A stretch of 64,000 nucleotides of DNA, from positions 53,473,109-53,537,108 of the forward strand of contig NW_027184085.1 of assembly GCF_041296385.1 (NCBI RefSeq). Direction: 5' to 3'. The position numbers and the translations under genes were made by a program. How positions within the stretch are numbered: the first letter of the stretch is position 1; every line of letters begins with the position of its first letter. The notes under the pieces are model-generated. The model did no database searches. It was given only the letters and a program-made list of their open reading frames with translations, and had not been told where the DNA came from. Below are positions 49,801 to 59,777 of the stretch, piece by piece. This DNA is from Aphelocoma coerulescens (Eukaryota > Chordata > Aves > Passeriformes > Corvidae).

Positions 49801-51633
49801 TGTCATTGTAGGGCATGCAGGGTATTAAGAATTCTTTAAGAAATGTATATACTATCAGAACTCATTGTTGAGGCCTTCATGTGTTCTTTAACTTTCTCAT
49901 GTTTAGTTTAAGACAACAGCTATTTATAGTGAAATTATTTGTCATGGTAGTTGATGCTGAGCATGGCATTTGCTTTCCAAGCTGAACCTAACTTTTTCCT
50001 TTGTTCCATGACCCATCCTCTCCTCCCCACTTTTTTAGTCCTTGATAGAGGTGTTTTTGCTGAGGTAATTATAATTTATTTGTTAGATTGGTCTATACTC
50101 TTAATAACTCATGCATACCACTGAGATTTGATATAAAATCAAAACTGGAGGTCAAGCCTCATTCCATAAGGGAATATTAGTGACTGTGTATAAAAGAAAT
50201 ACAGAGGATAAAGAACCAAGAATACAGAGATTTGGGTATTTTTCAGTAGATGTTTAGAAGTCTGTTGTAAGCCATATGGTTGTGTTTCCCATTATCTACC
50301 CTGGTCTGTTTTTCTAATGTTTGTTACCAAATCTGTATTGATTATAAACCTGTGGGAAGGAAACAAAAAAGAACAGAAAGGGAGTCAGATTGAGTTCTAG
50401 GTGTCTGAAACACCAAAGAATATGAAGCAGGTTTTTTTTTTTACATGCTGGTATATAGATTTAGAAACTTGAAGTGATAGTCACTTGAAATAGTGCATCG
50501 AGTTTAACTCACAAGGGAGAGTACCAAAAAATAAACACTCCTAAACAAAATTAATTCCTCTAGAAAGACAAGCAGAAGGAGAGGTATGTAAGAGCCTGAA
50601 GAACTGTAGACATGTTCTGAGTTTCATTTAATGACAGAAGCAAACAGTTCAGCAGCCTGTTGCTGATCAGAGGCATAGTCTGTCTTCTGCTGGAATTTCC
50701 ATACAGCTGTGGGATGGCTGTTGCAGGGTAAAGATAATCCTATGGTGTCCCGGAACCATGGGACAACCTCTTTCTGCATCCAGTGTAAGGGACTGGGTGA
50801 AGTAAATAGGCTCACGTGTATATTACTCGCCAAGAAAGCAAGACTAGAGAAGTGCCAAGCCACCTTTCCATACTTCTTTGGCTAAGCCTAGTGAGAGCTC
50901 TCTTGAATTTAGTCAAATTCCAGCAAAAGAACAAGGATGCATGAAAAGAGGGCTTCCTTTTCCTCATCTCTGGGTTTATGTTGGAATAAGTTAACAAGGA
51001 GGAGAAAGGCAAAAAGTGCTTACTGTGTGAGATTATTCAGCCAGGCCACAGGAGAAAGGAGCTTTCTTCTAAAATCCCTGTTGGGCCTGGGCTCATTGCT
51101 TGGAGGGTTGATCTCATACTGGGAAGCAAACCAAGATATAACATCTGTCACCAGCCAGACATAGCCAAATTCTAAATTCTACATGCACAACAGAGGCTTG
51201 GTAATGGTCTGTTCTTCAGGACAAAAGGACATCTCTGCTGTCTACAGCTTCACTGGAAGAAATTGAAGAAGAGCTACCAGACAAAATTCTGGGTTTGTTT
51301 CCCCTCCTGGAGGCTGGCATGAGTTTTCACACTTGTATTCTCAAAAAATTATTATGGAGTTTATCATCTATTCTATTTTGCACATGCACTGTGCTAGTCA
51401 TGTTGTAGAGTGCACACATTTGTCCATGACCTGTCCCTTGAGTCAGCTTATTCTTTTTTGCCTTCTCAGGACTAAAAAGTACAGGTTACATGAATGGCTG
51501 AAGGCAGAATTTACTGGTCCTTGCAGTACCTGGTAGCCACTTGGAAAGGCTTCCAGGTTTGTATTCTGCAAGGAACATACATTAATCAGGCAAGAGAGGG
51601 CTGCAACTGTTTGTCATCTACAGACCATCTGAC
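49801..51633. other. Stretch with no gene seen, left flank of the LTR element
   Basis: No exon or repeat recognised. Short frames at 50624-51536 have no splice context. Confidence 0.4.
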
Positions 51634-51639
51634 AGGTTT
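51634..51639. repeat. Left target-site duplication, AGGTTT
   Basis: Six bases directly before the 5' LTR. They match exactly the six bases directly after the 3' LTR (53952-53957). A 6-bp duplication is typical of class II (beta/alpha-like, ERVK) retroviral integration. Confidence 0.9.
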
Positions 51640-51931
51640 TGTTGGGGCCCTCCCCCTGCCACGTGGTCCTGGGAGAGGGGCCCTCAGGGGGAGGACATGG
51701 GGTTTCCCTAGCCCCTGGTAAGCCTCGTTCCCCATTGGTTGTTTTGTGTTCCCCTGCGCAGGCAAGGACCCTCAGGTCTCATGATTGCCTCAGTTCCTCA
51801 GCAGATCTTCAGCCATGCGGCTGGAGAAATAAACATCTCTCTAAAACATCTATCAAGAATCGGTCCATATCTATTTCTTTCCACGGGCCTCGTTGTCTGA
51901 TACATCATGTTGCAGTTTCCCCGCTGTAACA
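51640..51931 (+). repeat. 5' LTR of the cold-shock element
   Basis: It starts TGTTGGGG and ends GCTGTAACA, with TG...CA termini. It contains a palindromic E-box CACGTG (51660-51665), an inverted CCAAT box (ATTGG, about 51734) and a poly-A signal AATAAA (51828-51833). By hand alignment it differs from the 3' LTR at roughly 13-14% of positions, including several small indels. The match is strongest around the inverted CCAAT box, the poly-A signal and the last 60 bases. Confidence 0.9.
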
Positions 51932-51960
51932 AATGGTGGATAATGCAAACAGAATGATCC
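51932..51960 (+). other. Candidate primer-binding site, not assignable
   Basis: Two bases after the 5' LTR stands TGGTGGATAATGC. A TGG at this place is expected for a tRNA primer-binding site, but the bases that follow do not match a tRNA 3' end I know. It may be decayed or use an unusual primer. Confidence 0.35.
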
Positions 51961-52040
51961 CCGATCCCTACAGCAACTGATTTGTGAGTAAACTCTGGAT
52001 TTCTCTTCTTGGTTTTGTTTTACTGTTCCATCTCTAAACT

Positions 52041-52410
52041 ATGGAGGAACTGTGGAAAGACTCTTGGCTCTCAGAGCCGCATGTGGACATTCATCTTAAA
52101 CTTGAAAAGATTCTTGAACAACGATTTGTAAATTTTAGCTTAATTCAAGCTCAAAAGGAACTGAAACGTTTCCTTGCATGGTTGTTTAAGAACTTTTTCT
52201 ACGTTTCTTGGGATTTAATTCTTTAAAGACTTTTGGAAGACCGTTTGGACATAGTTAATTTTTGAGTCAAAATATATGCCAATAGAAGAATATTTTCATG
52301 AATATTATTTAATTACTGAGACTGTTGAGCAATGTCAGCTGTGTCGTGGCGAAGGGAAGCGTGCCTCAGAGGCCATGCGACCCAGACCACATGGACTGAG
52401 CGCTCTGTGA
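52041..52410 (+). pseudogene. gag: Gag N-terminal (matrix-like) remnant, broken
   Basis: An ATG in a strong context (A at -3, G at +4) lies 110 bases after the LTR, where gag is expected. It opens 61 codons ending in VSWDLIL. The peptide is helical and basic (EKILEQRF, AQKELKRFLAWLFKNF), as in retroviral matrix domains. At 52224-52226 there is a stop. The adjacent frame then stays open from about 52222 to 52407 except for one TAG at 52252-52254, and its text still looks protein-like up to about 52350. This suggests one frameshift plus one nonsense change in an originally longer matrix segment. No capsid or nucleocapsid follows. The identification rests on position and character. I could not run a profile search. 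Confidence 0.5.
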
Positions 52411-52783
52411 GCAGTAGTGAGGCAATTCCCGCGCACAGGCGGAGTGACGTGAGCTGCAGTGTCGGCAGCAGAACGAGGAGCAGCGGGAGTGGCACGACAC
52501 GGCGGTGGCTGCCCATCCCCGTGCAGTGCATGGTGGACGAGCCCTGTGAACACCTGACCGAGAGGGGCAGCGTGTGGGTGGCAGCCGGCAGCGGTGGCGG
52601 CAGAGCAGAGCTGCACCTAGCCGAGATGCGCACTGGAGCAGGGAGTGGTGGGGTTGTCGCTCGGGGGCCCAGCCGAGACATGGGTGCAGCCCCAGGCAGC
52701 AGCAGTGCAGCTGAGAGCAGAGGAGATGGCGCGCAGGGAGCTGAACGGCACAGCCCGGCCCAGCCCAGCCCGCGTGGCCCCGA
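52411..52783 (+). other. GC-rich segment between gag remnant and cold-shock frame
   Basis: This part is markedly GC-rich, in contrast to the AT-rich gag remnant and the AT-rich cold-shock coding part. It probably comes from the 5' end of the captured mRNA: the N-terminal region and leader of Y-box genes are GC-rich and encode Ala/Pro/Gly. A frame of 205 codons (52332-52949) covers it but does not join the cold-shock frame (different phase). The minus-strand frames of 93-192 codons here are shadows of composition. Confidence 0.5.
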
Positions 52784-53392
52784 ATGCAACCCTGGGAAGA
52801 GCAGACAGGCACGAGCAGCCCCAATGGTCCCAGCAGCACTGACAACCCTGGCAGCTCCAATGCGGGGGCGAGCGAAAACAAAAGTGAAACCAAGAACGCA
52901 GCAAGACAGAAAACAGCAGCCACTTGGAAAAAGGAAAAAATCACTGTAGCTAAGGTTTTAGGAAGAGTAAAATTGTATCATGTTAAACAAAATTATGGTT
53001 TTATAACAAGATGTGACAACCAAGAAGACATATTCATTCACAGAACTGCCATTAAAAGGAATAACCCTAAAAATTACCTGCAAAGTGTAGGAGATGGGGA
53101 AGTTGTACAATTTGATATAGTGCAAGGAAAAAAGGGTTTACAAGCAGCGAATGTTACTGGGCCTGGAGGTATTCCCATCAAAGGCAGCCGTTATGCACAA
53201 AATTGGAAACAATATCCATCCCAGCAATTTCCCTACCCACAGCCTACTTTCCCCTTTTACCCTATACCCAATATGAACCCTTTCCTAAGTTTACGCCATC
53301 CCCAATTTATCCCTAATCCATTTTTCACCCCATGGCTTCCCTATACAATTCCCTTTCCCTACAATGCCTCTCCAATGCCGAGTGGGGGATGA
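52784..53392 (+). CDS. Y-box-type cold-shock-domain protein captured in an LTR element
   Basis: Predicted 202 residues. Residues 1-50 are polar and low in complexity (S, N, T, K). Residues about 53-120 form a cold-shock domain of the vertebrate Y-box type, a five-stranded beta barrel binding single-stranded RNA/DNA. RNP1 is Q-N-Y-G-F-I (69-74) and RNP2 is I-F-I-H (83-86). It keeps family blocks such as RTAIKRNNPKNYLQSVGDGE and AANVTGPGG (111-119). Compared with the RNA contacts of human YB-1 (W65, F74, F85, H87), three are kept (F73, F84, H86) and the tryptophan is replaced by L64. After GSRYA (124-128) the tail is Pro/Phe/Tyr/Asn-rich to the end, without the alternating arginine-rich and acidic islands of Y-box proteins, so half the usual protein is missing or replaced. 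The start is uncertain: the ATG at 52784 has a weak context and the same frame is open back to 52745. Transcription would come from the 5' LTR. The frame is intact even though LTRs and gag have decayed. Confidence 0.8.
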   Translation: MQPWEEQTGTSSPNGPSSTDNPGSSNAGASENKSETKNAARQKTAATWKKEKITVAKVLGRVKLYHVKQNYGFITRCDNQEDIFIHRTAIKRNNPKNYLQSVGDGEVVQFDIVQGKKGLQAANVTGPGGIPIKGSRYAQNWKQYPSQQFPYPQPTFPFYPIPNMNPFLSLRHPQFIPNPFFTPWLPYTIPFPYNASPMPSGG

Positions 53393-53663
53393 AAAGGGGA
53401 GGGAAGAAATTAACTATTGTTGTTTAGAGTTCCAACAGGTACAAATGGAAGAAACCCTCTCCTGCCTCAGTTTCCCCACAAAGCATGCCCAGAGAGTCCT
53501 GTCTCCCTTCTTTCAGCCTTAAGATATTCCAGAGAATCTGTTTGAACGTTTAAAGACTCAGGAGGGTGGCTTGTTTTGTTTTGAAACTGTTCTTGTTATG
53601 TTTATCCATTTGTTTTCAACGTTAAGTTTTAAATCTCTTTTTGTTAAAAATAAACGGGTGAAA
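53393..53663 (+). other. 3' untranslated region of the element, up to the 3' LTR
   Basis: A purine tract (GGGGGATGAAAAGGGGAGGG, from 53384) overlaps the stop codon of the cold-shock frame. The bases just before the 3' LTR (AAATAAACGGGTGAAA) form only a poor polypurine tract. Nothing env-like can be read between them. Confidence 0.45.
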
Positions 53664-53951
53664 TGTTGGGGTTCCTGCCCCCTACCGTGTGGTCCTGGAG
53701 AGGGGCCCTGGGGGGGAGGCACGGGGTTTCCCTGCCCCTGGTCAGCCTCGTTCCCCATTGGTTGTTTTGTGTTCCCCTGTGTGGGCAAGGACCCTCAGGT
53801 CCCGGGACTGAGCAGTTCCTCGGCAATGCCCCAGCCATGCGGCTGGGAAAATAAACATCTCTGAAACATCTATCAATAATCCGTCCATATATATTTCTTT
53901 CCATGGCCCTCATTGTCTGATACATTGTGTTGCAGTTTCCCTGCTGTAACA
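53664..53951 (+). repeat. 3' LTR of the cold-shock element
   Basis: It starts TGTTGGGG and ends GCTGTAACA, like the 5' LTR and in the same direction. The poly-A signal AATAAA is at 53850-53855 and the inverted CCAAT box is kept. The CACGTG E-box of the 5' copy is changed here (CGTGTG). The frames of 63-128 codons crossing it on both strands are not genes. Confidence 0.9.
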
Positions 53952-53957
53952 AGGTTT
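53952..53957. repeat. Right target-site duplication, AGGTTT
   Basis: Identical to the six bases before the 5' LTR, which proves that both element ends are the original integration ends. Confidence 0.9.
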
Positions 53958-56374
53958 GTGCTGCAGTTGCACACTGTAGGTGCTGGAGCAGAAGCCTGAC
54001 AGAGGCATTGCCACATCCATATACATGCATGTCTGCTGGGGCATGGGTGCTCTGTGAGGTCTACTACTGCTTCTGCCAATACTAACTTTCTCAGGTACCG
54101 GAATGGTCTGCTTCTACTTGGCCGTACTCACTTTGTCAGGGTTACTAAAAAGATATTCCCCAGGTCAAAACAGCGGGAGCAGTTCTTTCAGAGGTAAGGG
54201 GGGAGGAATAACTTCCTTCCTTTATAGTGTGGCTTGCAGATCACTTTCTAGGTGTGCTCACCTTAATCCTGTGTTCCTGGAGGGTCCCAGGGTTTTGGTC
54301 TTTCTGCAGTCCTCTTATGATATGACTGTGATTTGAGGCTGTTGGTTCTGAATTGCCATCTTTCATTTATTTTGGAGGAATTTAATTTATGACTTGTTAG
54401 TATGAAGGAAATATTGGGAAATTCTCTTTCCAGAAGGAATGTTTAGCTCACAGTTCCTGGTTGGTTGCATGAAATGAAACTTGTCCAAGCAGGCAAGTCG
54501 TTACATTCCTATATTTCTATACTGCTGGCTATATCTATCAATAGAAAACTCCTCCTAAGACATGTTCTAAAATTCTTGTGAAACTTAAGGGAAAGGTTTC
54601 ATTCTCTTCTCATAACTCCTGCAAGTCATTCCTATGAAAACCAGGAGTTTGAGAAGGTGGTTCTACCCACAAGGTTGTGCATTTGTAAATGGCAGATCCT
54701 GCAACTGGAGTCTTGTGGGAGAAAGCTCACAAAGGTATCAATTCTACAGAATTATTGACCAGAGACATATACTCAGTGAACATGAATTTAGATTATTCTG
54801 TAAGCTGGAACAGCAAGTTTTCATGTGATTCCTCTCCCCCACCCTGCTTTGAATCCAATTAATTGGGTTGAATAATTGTCCAACAGAATAAATTCATCAT
54901 GCTAGTTATGATGCTCAATTAGGATTATAACTGAGGTGCTGTAGTATTCTAGTACTGACTCAGAAAGAAAAAGCTCAAATTTGGGTAAGGGGAAAGAATA
55001 TCTTTGAAATAAGGGAAACTCATTAAACCCCTGTGCTCTTTAACTTCAAATTTGTTATTTTATATGACCAGCCTCCCAGCAAGGTCCAGTGTGTAATGTT
55101 TCTTCAATCCATCAGGTTTACATCTCCTCCTGTGAAAATATGGTTGGGCAGTAGTCTGCTCCTTGTGACCTTTGGACACTCTTCTTGTGTGACAGTGATG
55201 TGGTAGGGCCAGGCACAACTGAGCTATTGTGCTTGCTTGCCGGATGAGTCCTTCCTGTCAGAGCATGGTAAAATGTTCTGCTGGCTGCCAAAACTCCCCT
55301 TTCTCCTGCACCTCCTCTCCCCCTGATTAAAAACAAAAAGCACTAGGATTCAGTATTTTCATAACTTTTGGGACCTCTTGCGTGGAGAGGAAGGGGGAGA
55401 GAGGGTAAATGCAGAGCAGCCACAACCAGCGGGTTTGCGCCTCTCAGTTTATGCCTGGGAAATTCTCTCACTGGGTAGGTCTGAACAAGCCAGTGCTGCT
55501 GTGCAAGCTTTTTCATTTAGCAGAAGTGTCTGCTCTGCCCTGTGTGGCAGGCGTGAAAGCACCTGGGGTCAGTGTGAGCAGGTGCCAGAAGACTGCTGGT
55601 GTCATAGACTGTCTGGGAAGCAAGCAGAAGGCCTCGTGCTTACTTTTTTATGTTTTTGTATTCAAAGACTGAAAACCCAGGGGATCTCAAACTTTCTAGT
55701 CCTTTAAACTTGCAGATCAGTGCAGTACTGGATGAAATCTTACCTCCTCTATAATTTCAATGAAATCAGAGTTTTAATTTGTTAGGGGTGAAAAAAAACA
55801 AGGAAATAGTTGTGGGTTTGTGACTATTAAAAGAGCAATCATTGTTTGACTTACTATACTTCCTAAATCTGTAGGAGTACAGCAACAGAAGCTTTTCTTT
55901 TACTCCTAAGCCAGATAGTTCACAGCAGACTGCAGAGATCTAAATCCATAGCTAACAAAATGCATGCACCTGAGGTACTTTTCATGTTCTTTTCTAAAGG
56001 TTTATTTCAGTTTCCCCATCCACTCTTGCTACTTCTCCGGGTACTTTACAAAGCCAAATAAATATTCGCTTTGCAAACACATGTTCTACCTGATTTCTCA
56101 CCATGCATATAAAGATAAAGCATATTTAGAATAAATATTAGAAAAAACCCCAGCATGAACAATAAATGTTGTACAATTTGAAAACGTGTATTTGAACAAA
56201 TATTAATAGAGTTTTTCACAATTTTTCAGATTTTACTTTTGTCATGTCTAATTAGCTTTTCTAAAGAACCTTCTAAAGTTCTTCCTCTAAAATATTGAAA
56301 TGTGTTTAAGAAATGCATTGCTAAAGTATGCTACTTTGCGTAATATACATCAAAACAGTGCTCTGCTTTTTAAA
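53958..56374. other. Stretch with no gene seen
   Basis: A GC-richer patch near 55380-55620 has two overlapping plus-strand frames (87 and 109 codons) without known peptide features. No named repeat. Confidence 0.4.
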
Positions 56375-56500
56375 TCATTTTGGTCTTGTTAAATGGCTGA
56401 AAACATCTTCAAGTTTGTCAGGGAAGAAGTTGTCACCCTGTTTTGGTGGGAGTTGATTTAACAGATTGTTTTGTGGCAGAGTACTGGGATTCATTAATTT
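56375..56500 (-). CDS. Exon-like segment, possible C-terminal exon, unidentified
   Basis: On the minus strand an AG (GTGCAG, ending at 56501) can serve as a weak acceptor. It is followed by about 41 codons to TGA at 56375-56377. The text is protein-like (NPSTLPQNNLLNQLPPK, then DKLEDVFSHL, ending TRPK). The pyrimidine tract before the acceptor is poor. It could be chance in AT-rich DNA. I recognise no family. Confidence 0.2.
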   Translation of the reverse strand, partial: KLMNPSTLPQNNLLNQLPPKQGDNFFPDKLEDVFSHLTRPK

Positions 56501-59500
56501 CTGCACCTCATGTTGAAATATAAATAGGTATTTTTTAAAAGTCCTGTGTATTTCTATAGAAACACTTCTGCCAAAACTGGCTATTGTACTGCAAACATCA
56601 TGAACTGTACCACAGCTTTCACGCAGTCCCATCCAAAAATTGAAGGTATTTTGTCATCCTGTAAAAGAATAGATTGTGACTTTGCTAACATTGCCTTGGG
56701 AATGAAAAAATGCTATACAAAGAAATTTAACCAGTATAACCTGAGAGCAAGTTTGGAGCTGTTGATATTTTGTCATTCATTCATTGCACAGTCACTGCTT
56801 GGTATAAACTAACAAATATATAACACAATGAAATCACACCAGAACCCTGAGTTATGAGCCTAATTCCTTCTAGAGACACTGTAGAAACAAAACATCGAAG
56901 CTGGACTGTGTAGTTTGTTTCCTTTAGCTTTATGAGACTTGCACTTTTAATTCAGGTCTGTCTTTGTGAACATGAAATCTGTGAAACAGGACAGGGTTGC
57001 CCTGGTATCTCATGACTCATCTCATTTCAAAAGGCAAGGAGCCTGGTGTAGTAGACTACTAGTTCTCTCATGCTGAATTTACTAACATGTTGGAATGCAT
57101 TAATATCATAAATGGAGTTGTCCATTTCATAGGAAACAAAAAAATTTGTATAAAAGAACTAGCTGTATAAATAGTCCATCTCTAGAGCCCCAAATAGCCT
57201 TCTGTAAAACCCAAGCTGTATTTCTAACCCTCTGATGTTTTATTGCTCTCAAATTGTTGCTGGACAATGTCCTTTATTTTATGTGGTCCCAAGGACTAGG
57301 AAACAGATTCCAGTGAGAAAGTTTCTCCCCTTTCTACTAATGAAAATATAGAATCTAACTATAGGGTTGAAGTAAAAATAGTAGCATAGCAAGTGCCATG
57401 AATATGGTCATTCTCTGTGAATGAATGTAACTGTGTTTTCTTCATGGCACAAGAGCAAGTGAGCAGTGTTGAGCGTGCTGCGTCCATAATGGATATATTT
57501 ATTCCCTGTGTTGCAGGCTGTGTTACGTCAGGTGTTAGCAGGGGAAAGAAGGTCTTAAAAAAAAAAAAAAAAGCTACAAATAAAAATGGTAAGTGCTGGC
57601 ACAATGCAAAAAGGAAAAAAAACATTTTGCTGCAGTATTTTGCATCTCAACATGGATCATTTGTAAGTTGCAATTAGAGTTTTAAGTAAAATTGAAAAAT
57701 TCACAAATTCCGTCCTTGGTCTCTGTAGTGCAAATTCAGAATAATCATTTATTGTCAATGAAGCTGCTGTGACACTTGCATTAAAATAAATGATTTGTAG
57801 TGACCAACATGCTGGCAGGCCCATTAAATTTCCAGCAACCCACAAAGTTTCACTTGGATCACAAGTGGATCATGGTGAAGTTTGTGTCTTTGTTTGTGGT
57901 GTCCAAGGCTTGGGATTTTTTCATTCCCTCATGCCATCAGTCACTGGGATCATACAGAGCAGTGGCAGGCAGTGTATGAATGCCAGACCACTGGTGGTTC
58001 AGCCACAGCTGTGCCTCATGTGGCTGTGTGCTCTGCCAGCTGTGGGAGAGGCAGCTGTCTCCAGGAACCCTGGGGTACACCATGGTTCATTCGATTTCAG
58101 ACGGTCTTTTCTGGGACCACTTTCCTAAACCCTGAGTCCTTTGCTGTGAATAACACAGGTATGCAGAGATTATTTTAAGTGAGAAAATATGGAAAATGAG
58201 AAAAGGCTCTGGGTGACAGTGTGAGAGGGTTTGTTTAGTCTGAGGTTGCCACTGACATTCAGTTTGAAGGCTTTACCAGCATACTAGTCAGCACCTCAGC
58301 CATCTACTTTAGGAAATCTTTTCAGCTTAGGTGGTCTGATCTGCTAGCCTCTGGATTTGCAGGCTAGTAGGTTGCCTTGAAATGGCAATATGCCAGAGGG
58401 TGATTATGTTGCTGAGAAGACTTCTCCAGAAGTTTCCTGGAAGATGGTGAATGTTCTGCTTTCATCTTTGTGAGGCACAGCTCTTGGTGCGTGGATGAAA
58501 TCGAGGATTTGCACAGATGGTCACTCTAACACCAGCAAACATTTCTGCCCTACAGTATATCTTTTTCTACCTTCTGGTTTTTAAAGACAAGATTTTCACA
58601 CTCAAAAGCCATGCAATATTTATACTGCATTTGAGCAAACAAAACCATGACATTTTCCACATTATCAGAAAGGCAGAGCTGGGACTAAAAGGTCTGCTCC
58701 GTGCATCTTATTGAAACATTAGGGATAAAAACATAGAGAACAAGGCAAAAAATAGAAGTGAAAGTAATTGTAATTATATCATTCAGCCTCACGGAATGTT
58801 CTTACCATGCCTCTCCATCTCCTCATATTGACAGTCAATGGTTTATTTTTGAAGATAACAAGCTGTTCCTTGTGAAAAGATAAAAAAGAATGAACTTCTT
58901 AGGTCAGAGGGGAGGAAAAGGGGGTGTTACAGAGGATGAATAAAAAATATATAGGGCAAGGTAGGTCATTCTGGTGTCCTCTTTAAATAATCTCATAATG
59001 TTGGGGTCAGTTAAATTGAAGGATAGAAAAAGCATGAAATTACATAAACTGAAAGTATGAAACAGTACCATGAAGTTAGCCTTTGAATCTTGCTGCTGCA
59101 AGCATCTCTGTGTAAACAAATATTGCAGATTTTAAGAGAGTCTGATACTACCATGAAAAAAGGAAGCATCCATCATCATTGCAAAATGGGATAAAATTTC
59201 CATGACAGCCTTCTTCATGCTTGAGAATGCAAATTCCTTAGGTTAAGGAACTAAGAAAGGTTAAGGTTAAGAAAACTGCCAGTGGAAGCAAGGTATCTTG
59301 AAGCATTGCAAGAGCTGTGTGGCTTGGCAGCATCTGGTAGAGTCCATGCAAGGTCCCAGACCACATACTGTTCTGATAAGAAATCTGATAGTCCTCTGCT
59401 TGGTTTTTTCATTCCCCAAAGTGCCTGATTTTAATTCTTGCCCAGTCTTACAGGCCCTTGGCATTGTGTGTGTGAGCTGGAAAAGAGATTTAGTCTGTGG

Positions 59501-59763
59501 TCAGCTGTGCTTTCTGAGCCTCTCGAGGATCTGAGGGACAAATTCCAGCAGCCACATCTGTATTTTCACAGAGTAGAATCTCACCCACATTCAGGCCTTT
59601 ATTCTGTCCTGAAGCTGTAGATTAATTAGACTGTGGTCACCAGTTAAATCATTCATGGCAGGTTTGACTCACTGGTTGTGACAGCATGGTGTTTATTCCT
59701 CATGAATGTCACATTCATATCTGTGTTGAAATCCAGAGAGTTTAGATTTGCTTTTTTTTCCTT
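56501..59763. other. 3.2-kb gene-empty stretch with a poly-A run
   Basis: A 17-A run lies at 57557-57573. It may be an old retroposition tail, but no body is recognisable upstream. Frames at 57790-58178 lack splice context. Confidence 0.4.
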
Positions 59764-59777
59764 CCCCCCCCCCCCCC
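59764..59777. repeat. Poly-C run of 14 after a T run
   Basis: A T-rich stretch (eight T, CCTT) runs into fourteen C. This is a length-unstable and assembly-sensitive site. Confidence 0.9.

Larger units (their letters stand above)
51640..53951 (+). mobile_element. Complete non-autonomous LTR element carrying a cold-shock-domain gene
   Basis: A 2.3-kb element with two direct LTRs (51640-51931 and 53664-53951) and perfect 6-bp target-site duplications on both sides. Both ends are therefore original and the element integrated as this unit. The interior holds a short leader, a Gag N-terminal-like frame that is broken after 61 codons, a GC-rich segment, an intact 202-codon frame with a Y-box-type cold-shock domain, and a 270-base untranslated tail. 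There is no protease, RT or env, so it must have been mobilised by a helper retrovirus. The plan is that of a retrovirus which transduced a host mRNA, as known for acute transforming avian retroviruses with delta-gag plus a captured gene. Naming the donor gene needs a search. The Y-box family is clear from the domain. Confidence 0.85.

Noticed and set aside
52366..52944. Minus-strand frame of 192 codons in the LTR element
   Set aside because: It is a shadow of the GC-rich captured segment, made of C, H, L and A-rich text. The plus-strand cold-shock frame explains the region.
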